DNA from: Amycolatopsis sp. DSM 110486
GTDB lineage: Bacteria; Actinomycetota; Actinomycetes; Mycobacteriales; Pseudonocardiaceae
Direction: 5' to 3'
NCBI RefSeq assembly: GCF_019468465.1
Contig: NZ_CP080519.1
Location: 6,875,001-6,939,000, forward strand
DNA: 64,000 nucleotides
Each line of letters starts with the position of its first letter. Position 1 is the stretch's first letter. The position numbers and the translations under genes are program-made. The notes under the pieces are model-generated. The model saw nothing but the letters and a program-made list of their open reading frames with translations, did no database searches and was not told the origin of the DNA. Below are positions 7,823-16,977 of the stretch, one piece after another.

Positions 7823-9586
7823 GTGGGGCGCCTGCTGCTGATGTGGCGCTTGGCCGCGCGCGACCTGCGCCGCCGTCCGGCCGAGGCCGCGACCTTCCTG
7901 GTCGCCGTCACTCTCGCCAGCGTCAGCCTGACGGTCGGCATCGCGACCACCGGCGCGGTGTCCGACGGGTACGCGAAGACCCGGGAAGCCACCGCCGGCC
8001 CCGACGTGATGTCGGTGACCGCGGACCCCGACCCCGCCGCCTTCGCGTCGCGCCTGGCCCGGGTGCCCGGCGTGACCGCGGTCGGAGGCCCGTTCTTCGC
8101 GTTCGACACCACCATCCAGGCGCACGGCCGTTCCGCGCACTCCGCGGTGGAGGGGCGTGCCGCCGAAACGTCCTCTGTGGACCGTCCATTGGTGACTTCG
8201 GGGACCTGGGTGAGTGCCGGTGGAGCGGTGATCGAGCGCGGCTTCGCCCAGTCGCTCGGAGTGGGTGTCGGGGACCGGATCACCGTAAGTGGCCGTAGCG
8301 TTCCCGTCGTGGGGATCGCGATCAGCGCGGCGACCGCGGTGTATCCGTGGGGTGACCCGGCGCAGATCGGGCCGTCCGACCCCGGTGGGATGGTCTGGCT
8401 CACCACCGCCGACGCCCGCGCGGCGGCGGGCGGTGATTCCGGCGTCCATCTGATCTACTTGAAGCTGTCCGACCCCTATGCGGCCACCGGGTTCGGGAAG
8501 TCCGCGGCGGTCCGGGCCTTGCGTCCCGACGGCGACACGTTCTTCCACTACTGGCAGAACGTCCTGCAGACGGACAAGGCCATCATCGAGTTCACCCGGC
8601 CCACGCTGGTCATCGGCGGCTGGCTGCTCACCATCGCCGCGATGGTCACCCTCGCGGCGCTCGCCACCGCGCGCGCCGCCCGCGACAATCGGCGTGCGGC
8701 AGTGCTCAAGGCCGTCGGCGCGGGGCCCGGCACGGTCGCCGCAGTGCTGCTGGCGCAGTACCTGGTGCTCACTCTCGTGGCCACGGCATTCGGATTGACC
8801 GCCGCGACGGTGGCCGCACCCCACCTGGTCGATCCCAGCGCCGGATTGCTCGACACCGTCAGCCCTCCCGGTGCCGGCACCGTTTTGGCCGCGGTGCTGC
8901 TGGCTGTCGTGGTCGCCGTGACCGGTGCGCTCGGCCCCGCCGCGCGGGCGGCCCGCGGCAGCACCGTCCACGCCCTGGCCGACCCGGCGCATGCGCACCC
9001 GCGCCTGACCGCCCTGACGGCGTACCTGCCGACGTCGATGCTGCTCGGTGTCCGGCTGGTCGCCGGCCGGCCCGGCCGCGCCGCGCTGGCCTCCGCGGGC
9101 ACCGCCGCCACCACCCTCATGGTCACCGCGCTGCTCACGTGGCACGCCGATCTCGACGCGACTCCGGCCGTCGAGCGGTTCGGCCCCATCGAAGTGCGCA
9201 CCGGCCAAACCGGTCAGGTGCTGCTCGCGGTCACCGTCGCGCTGATCGCCCTGTCCACTTTGAACACTGTGCTGCTCGGCTGGAGCACCGCCGTGCAGGC
9301 CCGCCGCGCGCTGACCATCTCCCGCACCCTGGGCGCCACACCTGGCCAGGTCGTCGCGGCGTTGAGCGTCTCGCAGCTCCTGCCCGCCGTGCCCGGAGTG
9401 GTGACGGGTGTCCCGGTCGGGCTCGGGCTGTACTGGCTGTTCGGAACCCAGGTCACGCCCCCGGGCACGTGGCTGCTCACCGCGGTACTCGCCATCCTGC
9501 TCGCCGTCGCGGTGCTGACCGCGCTGCCCGCATGGGCCCACACTCGGAGCCCTGCGGGGAGCGCCCTCGACGGCAATCTCGGCTGA
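7823..9586 (+). CDS. FtsX-like ABC transporter permease
   Basis: The protein has 587 residues from GTG 7823. An N-terminal membrane helix (about 16-40) is followed by an extracytoplasmic MacB-like domain (about 45-250). Three helices in the first FtsX block (about 258-370, with RAARDNRRAAVLKAVGAGPG) come next, then a second block (about 405-580, with TISRTLGATPGQVV). The second extracellular loop is very short, typical of two-block actinobacterial permeases. It forms the membrane channel for the ATPase just upstream, and all three genes sit under the PadR promoter. A weak hairpin GCTGAG-N6-CTCAGC overlaps the stop codon (9582-9599). Confidence 0.9.
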   Translation: MGRLLLMWRLAARDLRRRPAEAATFLVAVTLASVSLTVGIATTGAVSDGYAKTREATAGPDVMSVTADPDPAAFASRLARVPGVTAVGGPFFAFDTTIQAHGRSAHSAVEGRAAETSSVDRPLVTSGTWVSAGGAVIERGFAQSLGVGVGDRITVSGRSVPVVGIAISAATAVYPWGDPAQIGPSDPGGMVWLTTADARAAAGGDSGVHLIYLKLSDPYAATGFGKSAAVRALRPDGDTFFHYWQNVLQTDKAIIEFTRPTLVIGGWLLTIAAMVTLAALATARAARDNRRAAVLKAVGAGPGTVAAVLLAQYLVLTLVATAFGLTAATVAAPHLVDPSAGLLDTVSPPGAGTVLAAVLLAVVVAVTGALGPAARAARGSTVHALADPAHAHPRLTALTAYLPTSMLLGVRLVAGRPGRAALASAGTAATTLMVTALLTWHADLDATPAVERFGPIEVRTGQTGQVLLAVTVALIALSTLNTVLLGWSTAVQARRALTISRTLGATPGQVVAALSVSQLLPAVPGVVTGVPVGLGLYWLFGTQVTPPGTWLLTAVLAILLAVAVLTALPAWAHTRSPAGSALDGNLG

Positions 9587-9709
9587 GTGCTTGCTCAGCG
9601 CGCGCCCGGCCTCGGCCCGTTCGCCGGGAGACACGTCACAGCGCCTAACGACGGCGACCTGGCCCCGTAAAGTGACCGGAATGGCCGGAAGCAGAGCGGG
9701 TGGAGCCAG

Positions 9710-10648
9710 GTGAGTCGCCGTACGACGCAGCTGGCCGGGCTCGACCTGAACCTGCTTGTCGTTCTCCGGGAGCTGCTGCGTGAGCGCAACGTGACCCGCG
9801 CGGCGGGGCGGGTCGGGGTCAGCCAGCCGGCGTTGAGCGCGGCGCTGGCGCGGCTGCGGCGGCACTTCGACGACGAGCTGCTGGTCCGCGAGGGCCGTGG
9901 CTACGTCCTGACCCCGCTGGCTCGCCAGCTCGGCCGCCAGGTCGAGGACGTGTGCGCGGCGGCCGAGCAGCTGTTCGCCACCGGGTCGAGCTTCGCGCCC
10001 GGCACGTCGGTGCGGGAGTTCACACTGCTGATGGCCGATTACACACTGTCGGTGATCGGGCAGCCGCTGGCCGAGTTGTTCGAGCGGGAGGCGCCGCGCG
10101 CGCGGCTGCGGATCCGGCTCGTGCGCGAGTCGCTGAGCGCGGATCTGCCGCGGGTCGTCCGGTTCGTCGACGGGGTCGTCGCGCCGCCGATCGAGCTGGA
10201 AAAACTGCCCCGGCTGCGCTCGGCCGAGCTGTTCCGCGACGAGTGGGTCTGCGTCGTGTGGGCCGGGCACGAACTCGGCGCCGCCGGGCTCACCCTGGCC
10301 GACCTGCAGCGGCTCGACTGGGTGGTGCCGTATCACCGCGAGCCGGGGGTGCCACTGCCGCCGGTGTCGCGCCGGCTCGCCGCGCTGGGGCTCGCGCCGC
10401 GGGTCGCGATGAGCGTGGAGAGCTACCAGGCCGTGCCCGCGCTCGTGGTCGGAACCCACCGGATCGCGCTGGTGCAACGCCGGCTGGCCGTCGAGTTCGC
10501 GAAGCGGTCCGACATCTCGGTCCTCGAGTGCCCCGGCGAGCCGGAGGGGATCGTCGAGACGCTGTGGTGGCACGACGACCTCGACCTCGATCCCGCGCAC
10601 GCCTGGCTGCGCGAGGCGCTGCGCGGCATCGGCGAGCGGCTGGACTGA
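9710..10648 (+). CDS. LysR-family transcriptional regulator
   Basis: The protein has 312 residues from GTG 9710. The N-terminal HTH reads LDLNLLVVLRELLRERNVTRAAGRVGVSQPALSAAL, then LRRHFDDELLVREGRGYVLT, the LysR/NodD pattern. The effector domain follows from about residue 95. It is transcribed in the same direction as the symporter-dehydratase-aconitase X operon that starts 139 bases downstream, and is probably its activator, responding to the imported acid or an intermediate. The same-strand arrangement is less common for LysR than a divergent one. Confidence 0.93.
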   Translation: MSRRTTQLAGLDLNLLVVLRELLRERNVTRAAGRVGVSQPALSAALARLRRHFDDELLVREGRGYVLTPLARQLGRQVEDVCAAAEQLFATGSSFAPGTSVREFTLLMADYTLSVIGQPLAELFEREAPRARLRIRLVRESLSADLPRVVRFVDGVVAPPIELEKLPRLRSAELFRDEWVCVVWAGHELGAAGLTLADLQRLDWVVPYHREPGVPLPPVSRRLAALGLAPRVAMSVESYQAVPALVVGTHRIALVQRRLAVEFAKRSDISVLECPGEPEGIVETLWWHDDLDLDPAHAWLREALRGIGERLD

Positions 10649-10659
10649 CGGCGCCAACC

Positions 10660-10677
10660 ATAACCCAGGCTGATTAT
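10660..10677. promoter_or_regulatory. Candidate LysR box
   Basis: ATAA-N10-TTAT is an interrupted dyad with the outer T-N11-A-like geometry typical of LysR boxes. It lies between the LysR gene and the symporter gene it may control. The assignment rests on position and shape only. Confidence 0.4.
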
Positions 10678-10737
10678 CGGGATCAGGATTTCTGACTTCC
10701 GGGCTACGGCGAGGATTCTTAGACTCCTTCGGTGTCA

Positions 10738-10749
10738 GCGATATATCGC
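10738..10749. promoter_or_regulatory. Perfect 12-bp palindrome before the catabolic operon
   Basis: GCGATATATCGC is a perfect palindrome about 40 bases before the symporter start. It is AT-rich against a very GC-rich background. It may overlap the core promoter or be a second operator for the operon. Confidence 0.4.
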
Positions 10750-10786
10750 AGCGGAGCGGTATTCGTGATCGGAAGGAATTCCCTGG

Positions 10787-12142
10787 ATGTCGACGACCGT
10801 ATCCACGACAGACGAGCGACTGACTCCGGAAGCACGACGATCGATCGTCGGCGGCATCCTCTCATTGTTCGTCGACAGCTTCGACATCTATCTGCCCGCG
10901 CTCGTGCTGCCGGCGGTGATGGACTACTTCGAACCGCCCTCCATGCCGGCGACGACGAAGGTCACCCTGGTGACCGTCATCTTCGTCGTCACCTTGCTCG
11001 GACGGCCGATCGGCGGCCCGATCTTCGGTAACCTGGCGGACAAGATCGGGCGCCGCCGCGTCACCCTCATCACCGGCGTCGGGTTCACGATCGTCACCCT
11101 GCTCATCGGCCTCATGCCGGGCTACGCAACCTGGGGTTATGGCTCGATCGTCGGCTTGATCCTGCTTCGCCTGATCGGCGGTGTCTTCCTGGGTGGCGGC
11201 TACGCGGGGCCGGTCCCGCTGGCTATCGAACGCTCGCCGATGAGCCGGCGTGGGCTGGTCGGCGGCGTGATGGCGGCCGGTGCTCCCGCGGCGATCACGC
11301 TCATCAGCATCATTCAGCTCGTGGTGCTGGAACGGTTTTCCGGTCCGGACCTGCAATCCTGGGGCTGGCGCATTCCGTTCTTCTTCGGGTTTCTGCTCGG
11401 AATCGCGTACGTCGCCTACTATTCGCGCGTCAAAGAGGTCGACCTCGAGGCACTCAAGAAATCGCGAAAGGGAAATCGCGCGCCGCTTTTCGAGCTGTTC
11501 AGCCGACGCAACATCCGTGGCTTCGGTCAGGTTTTCCTCCTGATGACCGGTATGTGGTTCGCCGCCCAGATCGTGCTCTCGTTCATGCCCGGGCTCCTGG
11601 TCGGCGTCCTGCACCAGAACCCGTCCAACGTGAGCACGCTGGAGATCATCGCCAACGTCGCGACGATTATCGGCATGATCCTCGCCGGGGTACTGGGCCA
11701 GCGGATCGGCCGCCGGAAACTGCTGCTCGGCTGCGCTGTCGCCATCACCGTCGGGGCGAGCCTCGCCTACGTGTTCCTCGTGCTGGTCGCGCGGTCCGGG
11801 GCGGGGTTCCTGCCGATCGGCATCCTCGCGTTCGTCGCCTTCGTACTGCCCAACGCCCCGCTCGGCTGCCTGGTCGTCTACCTCAACGAGCGCTTCGGCG
11901 CCGGTGTCCGCTCCTCGGGCTATGGCACGGTCTACACCCTCAGCCTCATCCTGCCCGCGCTCTACAGCGTCTGGATCACCGTGCTGCAGGCCGTGCTGCC
12001 GTACGAGTACACCGCGGTGGTGCTGATCGTCCTGGGTGGCGTGCTGTTCTTCATCGGCGCGTGGATCGGCCCGGAGACCAAGGGCACGGTGCTGCTCGGC
12101 ACGCCGGTCGAATCGGGCCGGGCCACGCAGACGGCCGAATGA
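10787..12142 (+). CDS. MFS transporter, metabolite:H+ symporter (MHS) type
   Basis: The protein has 451 residues and about 12 membrane helices. MHS/sugar-porter features include DSFDIYLPALVLP in helix 1, GRPIGGPIFGNLADKIGRRR in the loop after helix 2, and LRLIGGVFLGGGYAGPVPLAIER in helices 4-5. The second half has the repeat GQRIGRRK, and the end reads GPETKGT. Family members import organic acids such as shikimate, citrate, 2-oxoglutarate or aromatic acids with protons. Here it should bring in the substrate for the dehydratase and aconitase X enzymes encoded directly downstream; the next gene overlaps its stop (ATGA). Confidence 0.9.
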   Translation: MSTTVSTTDERLTPEARRSIVGGILSLFVDSFDIYLPALVLPAVMDYFEPPSMPATTKVTLVTVIFVVTLLGRPIGGPIFGNLADKIGRRRVTLITGVGFTIVTLLIGLMPGYATWGYGSIVGLILLRLIGGVFLGGGYAGPVPLAIERSPMSRRGLVGGVMAAGAPAAITLISIIQLVVLERFSGPDLQSWGWRIPFFFGFLLGIAYVAYYSRVKEVDLEALKKSRKGNRAPLFELFSRRNIRGFGQVFLLMTGMWFAAQIVLSFMPGLLVGVLHQNPSNVSTLEIIANVATIIGMILAGVLGQRIGRRKLLLGCAVAITVGASLAYVFLVLVARSGAGFLPIGILAFVAFVLPNAPLGCLVVYLNERFGAGVRSSGYGTVYTLSLILPALYSVWITVLQAVLPYEYTAVVLIVLGGVLFFIGAWIGPETKGTVLLGTPVESGRATQTAE

Positions 12143-13860
12143 TCCCGCCCCGACAAGAACGAGGAGCCACGATCAGCACACGCAGCAACCACCCGGTCGG
12201 CTCGCCCCGGTGGGCGACGACCCGGACGCAGTGGAAGTCGATGGGCTACACCGACGAGCAGATCCGGCGGCCCAAGATCGCCGTGGTCAACTCGTCGTCC
12301 GGGCTCGCGCCGTGTTTCGCCCACCTCGACGCGATCGCCACCGCGGTGAAGGAGTCGATCGACGCCGCCGGCGGGCTGGCTTTCGAGATCCGGACCGTGG
12401 CTCCGACCGACTTCATCATGGCCGCCGGCCGTGGTGGTGGCTACGTCCTGTCGGGCCGGGACCTGGTGTCCTACGACATCGAAGCCGTCGTCGACGGGGC
12501 ACAGCTCGACGGGATGGTCTGCCTGGCCTCGTGCGACAAGACGACGCCGGGCCAGCTGATGGCGGCCGCGCGCACCGACGTGCCGACGCTGGTCATCGCG
12601 TGCGGCTACCAGAGCTGCGGTGCCCTCGACGACGGCCGTCGCGTGGATATCGAGGACGTGTTCGTCGACGCCGGCAAGCTGGCGTCGGGCGCGATCAGCT
12701 TCGATGACCTCTGCGCCATGTCGGACCGGGCGATCACCGGCCCCGGTGTCTGCACGGGCATGGGCACGGCCAACACGATGCACGTCGTCGCCGAGGCCCT
12801 CGGCATGGCACTGCCCGGCACCGCGCCGACCCGCGCCAACAGCGACACCATGTGGGCGGCGGTCCGGGCTTCGGGCGCCGCGATTTTGGCCGCGGTCGAG
12901 GCCGACCGGCGACCCAGCACGGTGATGACACCGGGTGCGGTCCGCAACGCGGTGGCCGCGGTGATCGCCGTCAGCGGGTCGATCAACGCGGTCAAACACC
13001 TCGAGGCGATCGCCGCCGAACTCCCCGGCGACTTCGATGTGCACGGCCTGTTCGAGGAGCTCGGCCGCCACGTCGGCCCGCTCACGGCTGTGCGCCCCAA
13101 CGGGCCGTCGTCGATCGAGGAGTTCGACGACGCCGGTGGTGCTCGCGCGGTGCTGGCCCAGCTCGGCGACGTCGTCGACGGCTCGGTCGCGACGATGAGC
13201 GGCCGGACGATGGCCGAGAACCTCGCCGGTGTGACGGTGGACGCCGCCGTGATCCGAGCCGAACCGATCCGGCCGGAGTCGACGATCGTGCTGATGCGGG
13301 GCAGTCTGTGCCCCGGCACCGCGATCGTGAAGCTGTCGGTCACCGAGACGCGAGCGCGAACATTCCGCGGCCCGGCGCGGGTTTACGAGTCGGCGCCCGA
13401 GGCCACCGCGGCGATCGAGCGCGGTGAGGTGCGGCCCGGCGAGGTACTCGTGCTCCGCGGGCTCGGCGTCACCGGAACCCCGGGGATGGGCATGGCGTCG
13501 GCCGTGGTCTTCGCGCTCAACGGCGCCGGGCTGAGCGAGCAGGTCGCCTTCGTCACCGACGGGCAGCTCTCCGGGCTCGTGAACAAGGGCATCGTCGTCG
13601 GGGAGGTCACCCCCGAAGGCGGGGTCCCCGGCCCGCTCGGTGTGGTGCGCACCGGGGACGAGATCGCGATCGACGTCCCGGCTCGCACCGCCGACCTGCT
13701 CGTGGCACCGGCCGAGCTCGAGCACCGGCTCGCGGACTACCCCCGCACGCGGTCGCCGCAGACCTGGCCGGCTCGCCCGGGTTCGTGGCTCGGTGTGTAC
13801 GCCGACGCCGTGGAACCACTCGACCGGGGCGCGACCCTGCGCCGTTCTTCTTCGTCCTAA
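12139..13860 (+). CDS. IlvD/Edd-family dehydratase
   Basis: The protein has 573 residues from the ATG at 12139, which overlaps the symporter stop. Iron-sulfur/metal motifs of the family are present: VNSSSGLAPCFAH, CLASCDKTTPGQLM, GPGVCTGMGTANTM and MRGSLCPGTAIVKL. The FVTDGQLSGLVNKGIVVGEVTPE region is near the C terminus. Members dehydrate 2,3-dihydroxy acids or aldonic acids (IlvD, Edd, xylonate or arabinonate dehydratases). A catabolic sugar-acid role fits better than branched-chain biosynthesis, given the symporter and aconitase X neighbours. An odd point: GAGGAG lies six bases before an ATC at 12172, where a start would be expected about 11 codons in. Confidence 0.9.
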   Translation: MIPPRQERGATISTRSNHPVGSPRWATTRTQWKSMGYTDEQIRRPKIAVVNSSSGLAPCFAHLDAIATAVKESIDAAGGLAFEIRTVAPTDFIMAAGRGGGYVLSGRDLVSYDIEAVVDGAQLDGMVCLASCDKTTPGQLMAAARTDVPTLVIACGYQSCGALDDGRRVDIEDVFVDAGKLASGAISFDDLCAMSDRAITGPGVCTGMGTANTMHVVAEALGMALPGTAPTRANSDTMWAAVRASGAAILAAVEADRRPSTVMTPGAVRNAVAAVIAVSGSINAVKHLEAIAAELPGDFDVHGLFEELGRHVGPLTAVRPNGPSSIEEFDDAGGARAVLAQLGDVVDGSVATMSGRTMAENLAGVTVDAAVIRAEPIRPESTIVLMRGSLCPGTAIVKLSVTETRARTFRGPARVYESAPEATAAIERGEVRPGEVLVLRGLGVTGTPGMGMASAVVFALNGAGLSEQVAFVTDGQLSGLVNKGIVVGEVTPEGGVPGPLGVVRTGDEIAIDVPARTADLLVAPAELEHRLADYPRTRSPQTWPARPGSWLGVYADAVEPLDRGATLRRSSSS

Positions 13861-13870
13861 GGAGTTTTTG

Positions 13871-15160
13871 TTGCCTCACGCACTGACCGATCTGCGGGTG
13901 AACACCGTCACCCGGCCCGCCGACCGCTCCGTGGAGTCGCTCGAAGCCGACATCCTCGTCGTCGGCGCGGGGATCGCCGGACTGACCGCGGCGATCGACG
14001 CGAAACGACGCGGCCGCGACGTCGTGCTCGCCGACGCGCTTCCTGTCCTGGGTGGACAGTGCGTGAACTCCATGATCGGGCTGTTCTGCGGGATCTACGG
14101 AAACGCTCCCGAATACCACCAGCTCACGCACGGGATCTTCGACGAGATGTTCCCGGCGCTGGAGCGTTCCGGCGACATCGCGTACAACCGCACCCACACC
14201 CAGACCGTCCCCTACGACGAGGTCGCGTTGGGCCGGTGGTTCGAGAACCTCGTTTCCGAGCTCGGGATCAGGGTCGTGCTGGGCGCGTCGATCAACGGGG
14301 TCGCCATTGAGGGCGGGGTGATCGAGCAGGTGGACTTCGCGACCCGCTACGGTCCGGTTTCGGTGCGCGCCAAGGGATTCGTGGACGCGACCGGCGACGC
14401 CGCGCTGGCGTGGGAAGCCGGGCTGCCGTGCCGGGTGCCGGAGCGGACGGTGTGGGGCTCACAGCAGATCCGGCTCGCCGGTCTGGTCGAGTCGGCCAAA
14501 CCCGACCCGGCCGAATTGGTGGCCCGCATCGACGAGAAGGCCGACGAGTACGGCCTCCTCCGTCGCGACGGGCTCGCCTTCTTCTTCCCGGGACGCAACA
14601 CTGCCGTGATGAACATGACTCACGTGGAGGCGCCCCTGACCGCGGTCGAGGCGACCGAGGCGCAGCTGCGGGGGCGGGCGCAGGCCGACCGGGTCGTCGA
14701 GTTCCTGCGCATCGAGTTCCCGGCGGCGTTCAAGGACGCTTCCGTGCTGGCCTACGGTTTTCCCGGGCGCCGGCAGACGCGATGGCTGGCCGCCGATCAC
14801 CAGCTCACCCTCGACGAGGTCCGCAACGGCACCGGTTTCGCGGACGCGGTGGCGCGGACGGCGTGGCCGGTGGAGCTGCACGACCGGGCGTCGGGCTACG
14901 CGTGGGAGACTTTCGGGCCGGATCACGTGCACTACGTCCCGCTGCGCAGCCTGACCTCACCGGAGGCACGGAACCTGGTCGCGGCCGGCCGGTGCGTCGA
15001 CGGCGACGCGGCGGCTCTGTCGAGCGTGCGGGTGATGGGCCCGTGCTCGGCGATGGGCAGCGCCGCCGCGCACGCACTGGACCTGACGCTGGGTGGCGAT
15101 GTCCACGACGTCGATCTGACCGCGTTGCGTGACCGCATCCGTGACAACGTGGAGGGCTGA
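13871..15160 (+). CDS. FAD-dependent oxidoreductase (FAD_oxidored family)
   Basis: The protein has 429 residues from TTG 13871, with TAAGGAG eight bases upstream (overlapping the previous stop). The FAD-binding glycine motif ILVVGAGIAGLTAAIDAKRRG is at about 25-45, followed by DALPVLGGQCVN. A later GFVDATGDAALAWEAGLP and the C-terminal AAGRCVDGDAAALSSVRVMG place it in the PF12831-type FAD-dependent oxidoreductases. It probably oxidises a hydroxy or amino acid intermediate in the cytosol. It is encoded between the dehydratase and aconitase X, so it should act on the same pathway intermediate. A start at a downstream GTG (13899) is also possible. Confidence 0.85.
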   Translation: MPHALTDLRVNTVTRPADRSVESLEADILVVGAGIAGLTAAIDAKRRGRDVVLADALPVLGGQCVNSMIGLFCGIYGNAPEYHQLTHGIFDEMFPALERSGDIAYNRTHTQTVPYDEVALGRWFENLVSELGIRVVLGASINGVAIEGGVIEQVDFATRYGPVSVRAKGFVDATGDAALAWEAGLPCRVPERTVWGSQQIRLAGLVESAKPDPAELVARIDEKADEYGLLRRDGLAFFFPGRNTAVMNMTHVEAPLTAVEATEAQLRGRAQADRVVEFLRIEFPAAFKDASVLAYGFPGRRQTRWLAADHQLTLDEVRNGTGFADAVARTAWPVELHDRASGYAWETFGPDHVHYVPLRSLTSPEARNLVAAGRCVDGDAAALSSVRVMGPCSAMGSAAAHALDLTLGGDVHDVDLTALRDRIRDNVEG

Positions 15161-15163
15161 GCG

Positions 15164-16468
15164 ATGGTAGGGCTCACCGACGAAGAGAAGGGCATGCGCG
15201 ACGGCGCGGAAGGCGGCGCGGTCGCGGCGGCGATGGATCTGCTGATCCGCTACGCCGACGCGCTCGGCGCCGAGCGGCTGTGCGAGACCCGAAACGTCGC
15301 GGGCACGACCACACAACCTTCGCCGGCCAAGGAAAAGCTGGTCGCCGAGGGTGGCTGGGCCAAGGCGTTCTCGGTGATCAGCCTCGACTGCGACGACGAC
15401 CTCGAAATCCCGCCGATGCGGGTTCCGACCTGCCAGCTGCAGCACGGGTTCGGCGAAGACGCCCGCGGCATCATGCCGTACCCCGAGCACAAGATCGACC
15501 TGCAGGCCGAGGCCGAGTCGTTCGCCAGCAGCCGCGGTGTCAACGTGCTCGCCACTTGCACGCCCTACCAGGTCGGCAACCTCCCGACCTACGGCGAGCA
15601 CGTCGCCTGGATGGAGTCGTCGGCGGTCGTCTACGCCAACTCCGTCCTGGGCGCGCGCACCAACTGCGAGGGTGGTGCCTCGACCGGCGCCGCGAGCCTG
15701 ACCGGGCGGATCCCGTGCTGGGGCAACCACCACCGGGAAAACCGCTACGGCACGCACCTCATCGAGACGACGCTGGCGCTCAACGGATTCCAGGACTGGG
15801 GGCTGCTCGGCTACTTCGCCGGCGACGTCGTCCAGGAGGAGCGGCCGGTCGTCATCGGCGAGCTGGGCAGCCCGGATCTGGCGGACCTCAAGCATTTCGG
15901 TGCCGCCGCCGCGTCGTCCGGCGGCGTGGAGATGTATCACCTGCCGGGCCGGACCCCCGACGCGCCGACGCTCGAGGCCGCCTTCGGAGGCCGCTCGATC
16001 CCCGCGTCGATCCGGTACGGCGAAGCAGAGCGTCGTGCCGTCTACGAGTCGCTCAACTCGATCGGGGACAGCGAGGACGTCGATTTCGTGCTGCTGGGCT
16101 GCCCGCACGCTTCGCTGGACCAGATCGGCCGGGTTGCCCGCGCGCTCGAGGGCCGCACGATCTCGGCCGGCTGCGAACTGTGGTTGATGACCCCCCGCGC
16201 GCTGCGGACGGTCGCCGATCGCAACGGCTGGACCGAAACCATCCGGCGCGCCGGCGGGCGGATCCTCACCGACTCCTGCCCGGCGATGTCGCGTGTCGCT
16301 CCGGAAGGCACGAAGGTGTTCGCGACCGACTCCGCGAAGCAGGCCCACTACCTGCCCGCGATCCTCGGGATCGAGGCGTGGTTCGGCACGCTCGAGGAAT
16401 GCGTCGACGCCGCTGTCACCGGCCGGTGGCGCGGCTCGCTCGCGCCCGTCGGGAAGGCCCGCCGATGA
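15164..16468 (+). CDS. Aconitase X catalytic (large) subunit
   Basis: The protein has 434 residues and begins LTDEEKGMRDGAEGGAVAAAMDLLI, the hallmark start of AcnX. CTPYQVGNLPTYGEHVAWMESSAVVYANSVLGARTN contains the conserved Cys and substrate loop. TNCEGG, VLLGCPHASLDQI and ILTDSCPAMSR supply further cluster/catalytic cysteines. Characterised AcnX enzymes include cis-3-hydroxy-L-proline dehydratase in bacteria and phosphomevalonate dehydratase in archaea. The large and small subunits are separate genes here, overlapping by four bases. Neighbouring IlvD/Edd and FAD enzymes suggest a hydroxy-acid catabolic route that I cannot name. Confidence 0.9.
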   Translation: MVGLTDEEKGMRDGAEGGAVAAAMDLLIRYADALGAERLCETRNVAGTTTQPSPAKEKLVAEGGWAKAFSVISLDCDDDLEIPPMRVPTCQLQHGFGEDARGIMPYPEHKIDLQAEAESFASSRGVNVLATCTPYQVGNLPTYGEHVAWMESSAVVYANSVLGARTNCEGGASTGAASLTGRIPCWGNHHRENRYGTHLIETTLALNGFQDWGLLGYFAGDVVQEERPVVIGELGSPDLADLKHFGAAAASSGGVEMYHLPGRTPDAPTLEAAFGGRSIPASIRYGEAERRAVYESLNSIGDSEDVDFVLLGCPHASLDQIGRVARALEGRTISAGCELWLMTPRALRTVADRNGWTETIRRAGGRILTDSCPAMSRVAPEGTKVFATDSAKQAHYLPAILGIEAWFGTLEECVDAAVTGRWRGSLAPVGKARR

Positions 16469-16878
16469 CCGGCGTGCAGCTGCGCGGCCGGGGCATCGTT
16501 CCCGGCCGCGTCGTCGGCGAGGCGCTGGTCTCCCGAGAGACGATCTCGGGCTGGGGCGGCATCGACCCGGCGACGGGCACGATCATCGAACGCCGGCACG
16601 AGCTGTTCGGCGTCTGCTTCACCGGGAAGGTCCTGGTGTTCCCGGGCGCCAAGGGTTCCTCGGGGTGGTCGGGCTTCTTCCAGTCCACCCGGCTGCTGGG
16701 CACCGCGCCGCTCGCGATGGTCTTCACCCGCCTCACGACGAAGGCCGCGCTGGGCGCGATCGTGACCCGGGTTCCGGCGATCACCGACCTCGACGACGAC
16801 CCGGTCGCCCGCATCACCACCGGCGACCTCGTCGAGGTCGACGCCGATCGCGGGCTGGTGCGGGTGCTCCCGCGCTGA
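16465..16878 (+). CDS. Aconitase X swivel (small) subunit
   Basis: The protein has 137 residues and overlaps the large-subunit stop (ATGA at 16465). It is the beta-barrel swivel domain, with the motifs RGRGIVPGRVVGEALVS, GIDPATGTIIERRHELFG and FPGAKGSSGWSGFF, where the serine-rich loop is the conserved AcnX active-site element. VPAITDLDDDPVARITTGDLVEVDADRG is the usual end. It forms the holoenzyme with the preceding subunit. A strong hairpin terminator follows four bases after the stop and closes the operon. Confidence 0.9.
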   Translation: MTGVQLRGRGIVPGRVVGEALVSRETISGWGGIDPATGTIIERRHELFGVCFTGKVLVFPGAKGSSGWSGFFQSTRLLGTAPLAMVFTRLTTKAALGAIVTRVPAITDLDDDPVARITTGDLVEVDADRGLVRVLPR

Positions 16879-16881
16879 GGT

Positions 16882-16920
16882 CCGAGACGAAGGGGCGGTG
16901 CCTCCGGCCCCTCGTCTCGG
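16882..16920 (+). terminator. Terminator after the aconitase X operon
   Basis: CCGAGACGA plus GGGGC pairs with GCCCC plus TCGTCTCGG, a stem of about 14 bp with one bulged A and a 10-base loop, placed directly behind the last operon gene. Confidence 0.75.
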
Positions 16921-16977
16921 CCGGTCCACGGGCCGGTCCGGGTGCGCGTGTGCCCGACCTCACCGAGGTTCGCGTTG

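Noticed and set aside
6905-10657. A 1250-codon minus-strand frame opposite the ABC exporter and LysR genes
   Set aside because: Antisense shadow: low-complexity composition and no motif, while the plus-strand genes have complete family signatures.
12139-13860. Branched-chain amino acid biosynthetic ilvD
   Set aside because: The family fits, but location between an MHS symporter and aconitase X genes under a LysR regulator indicates catabolism.
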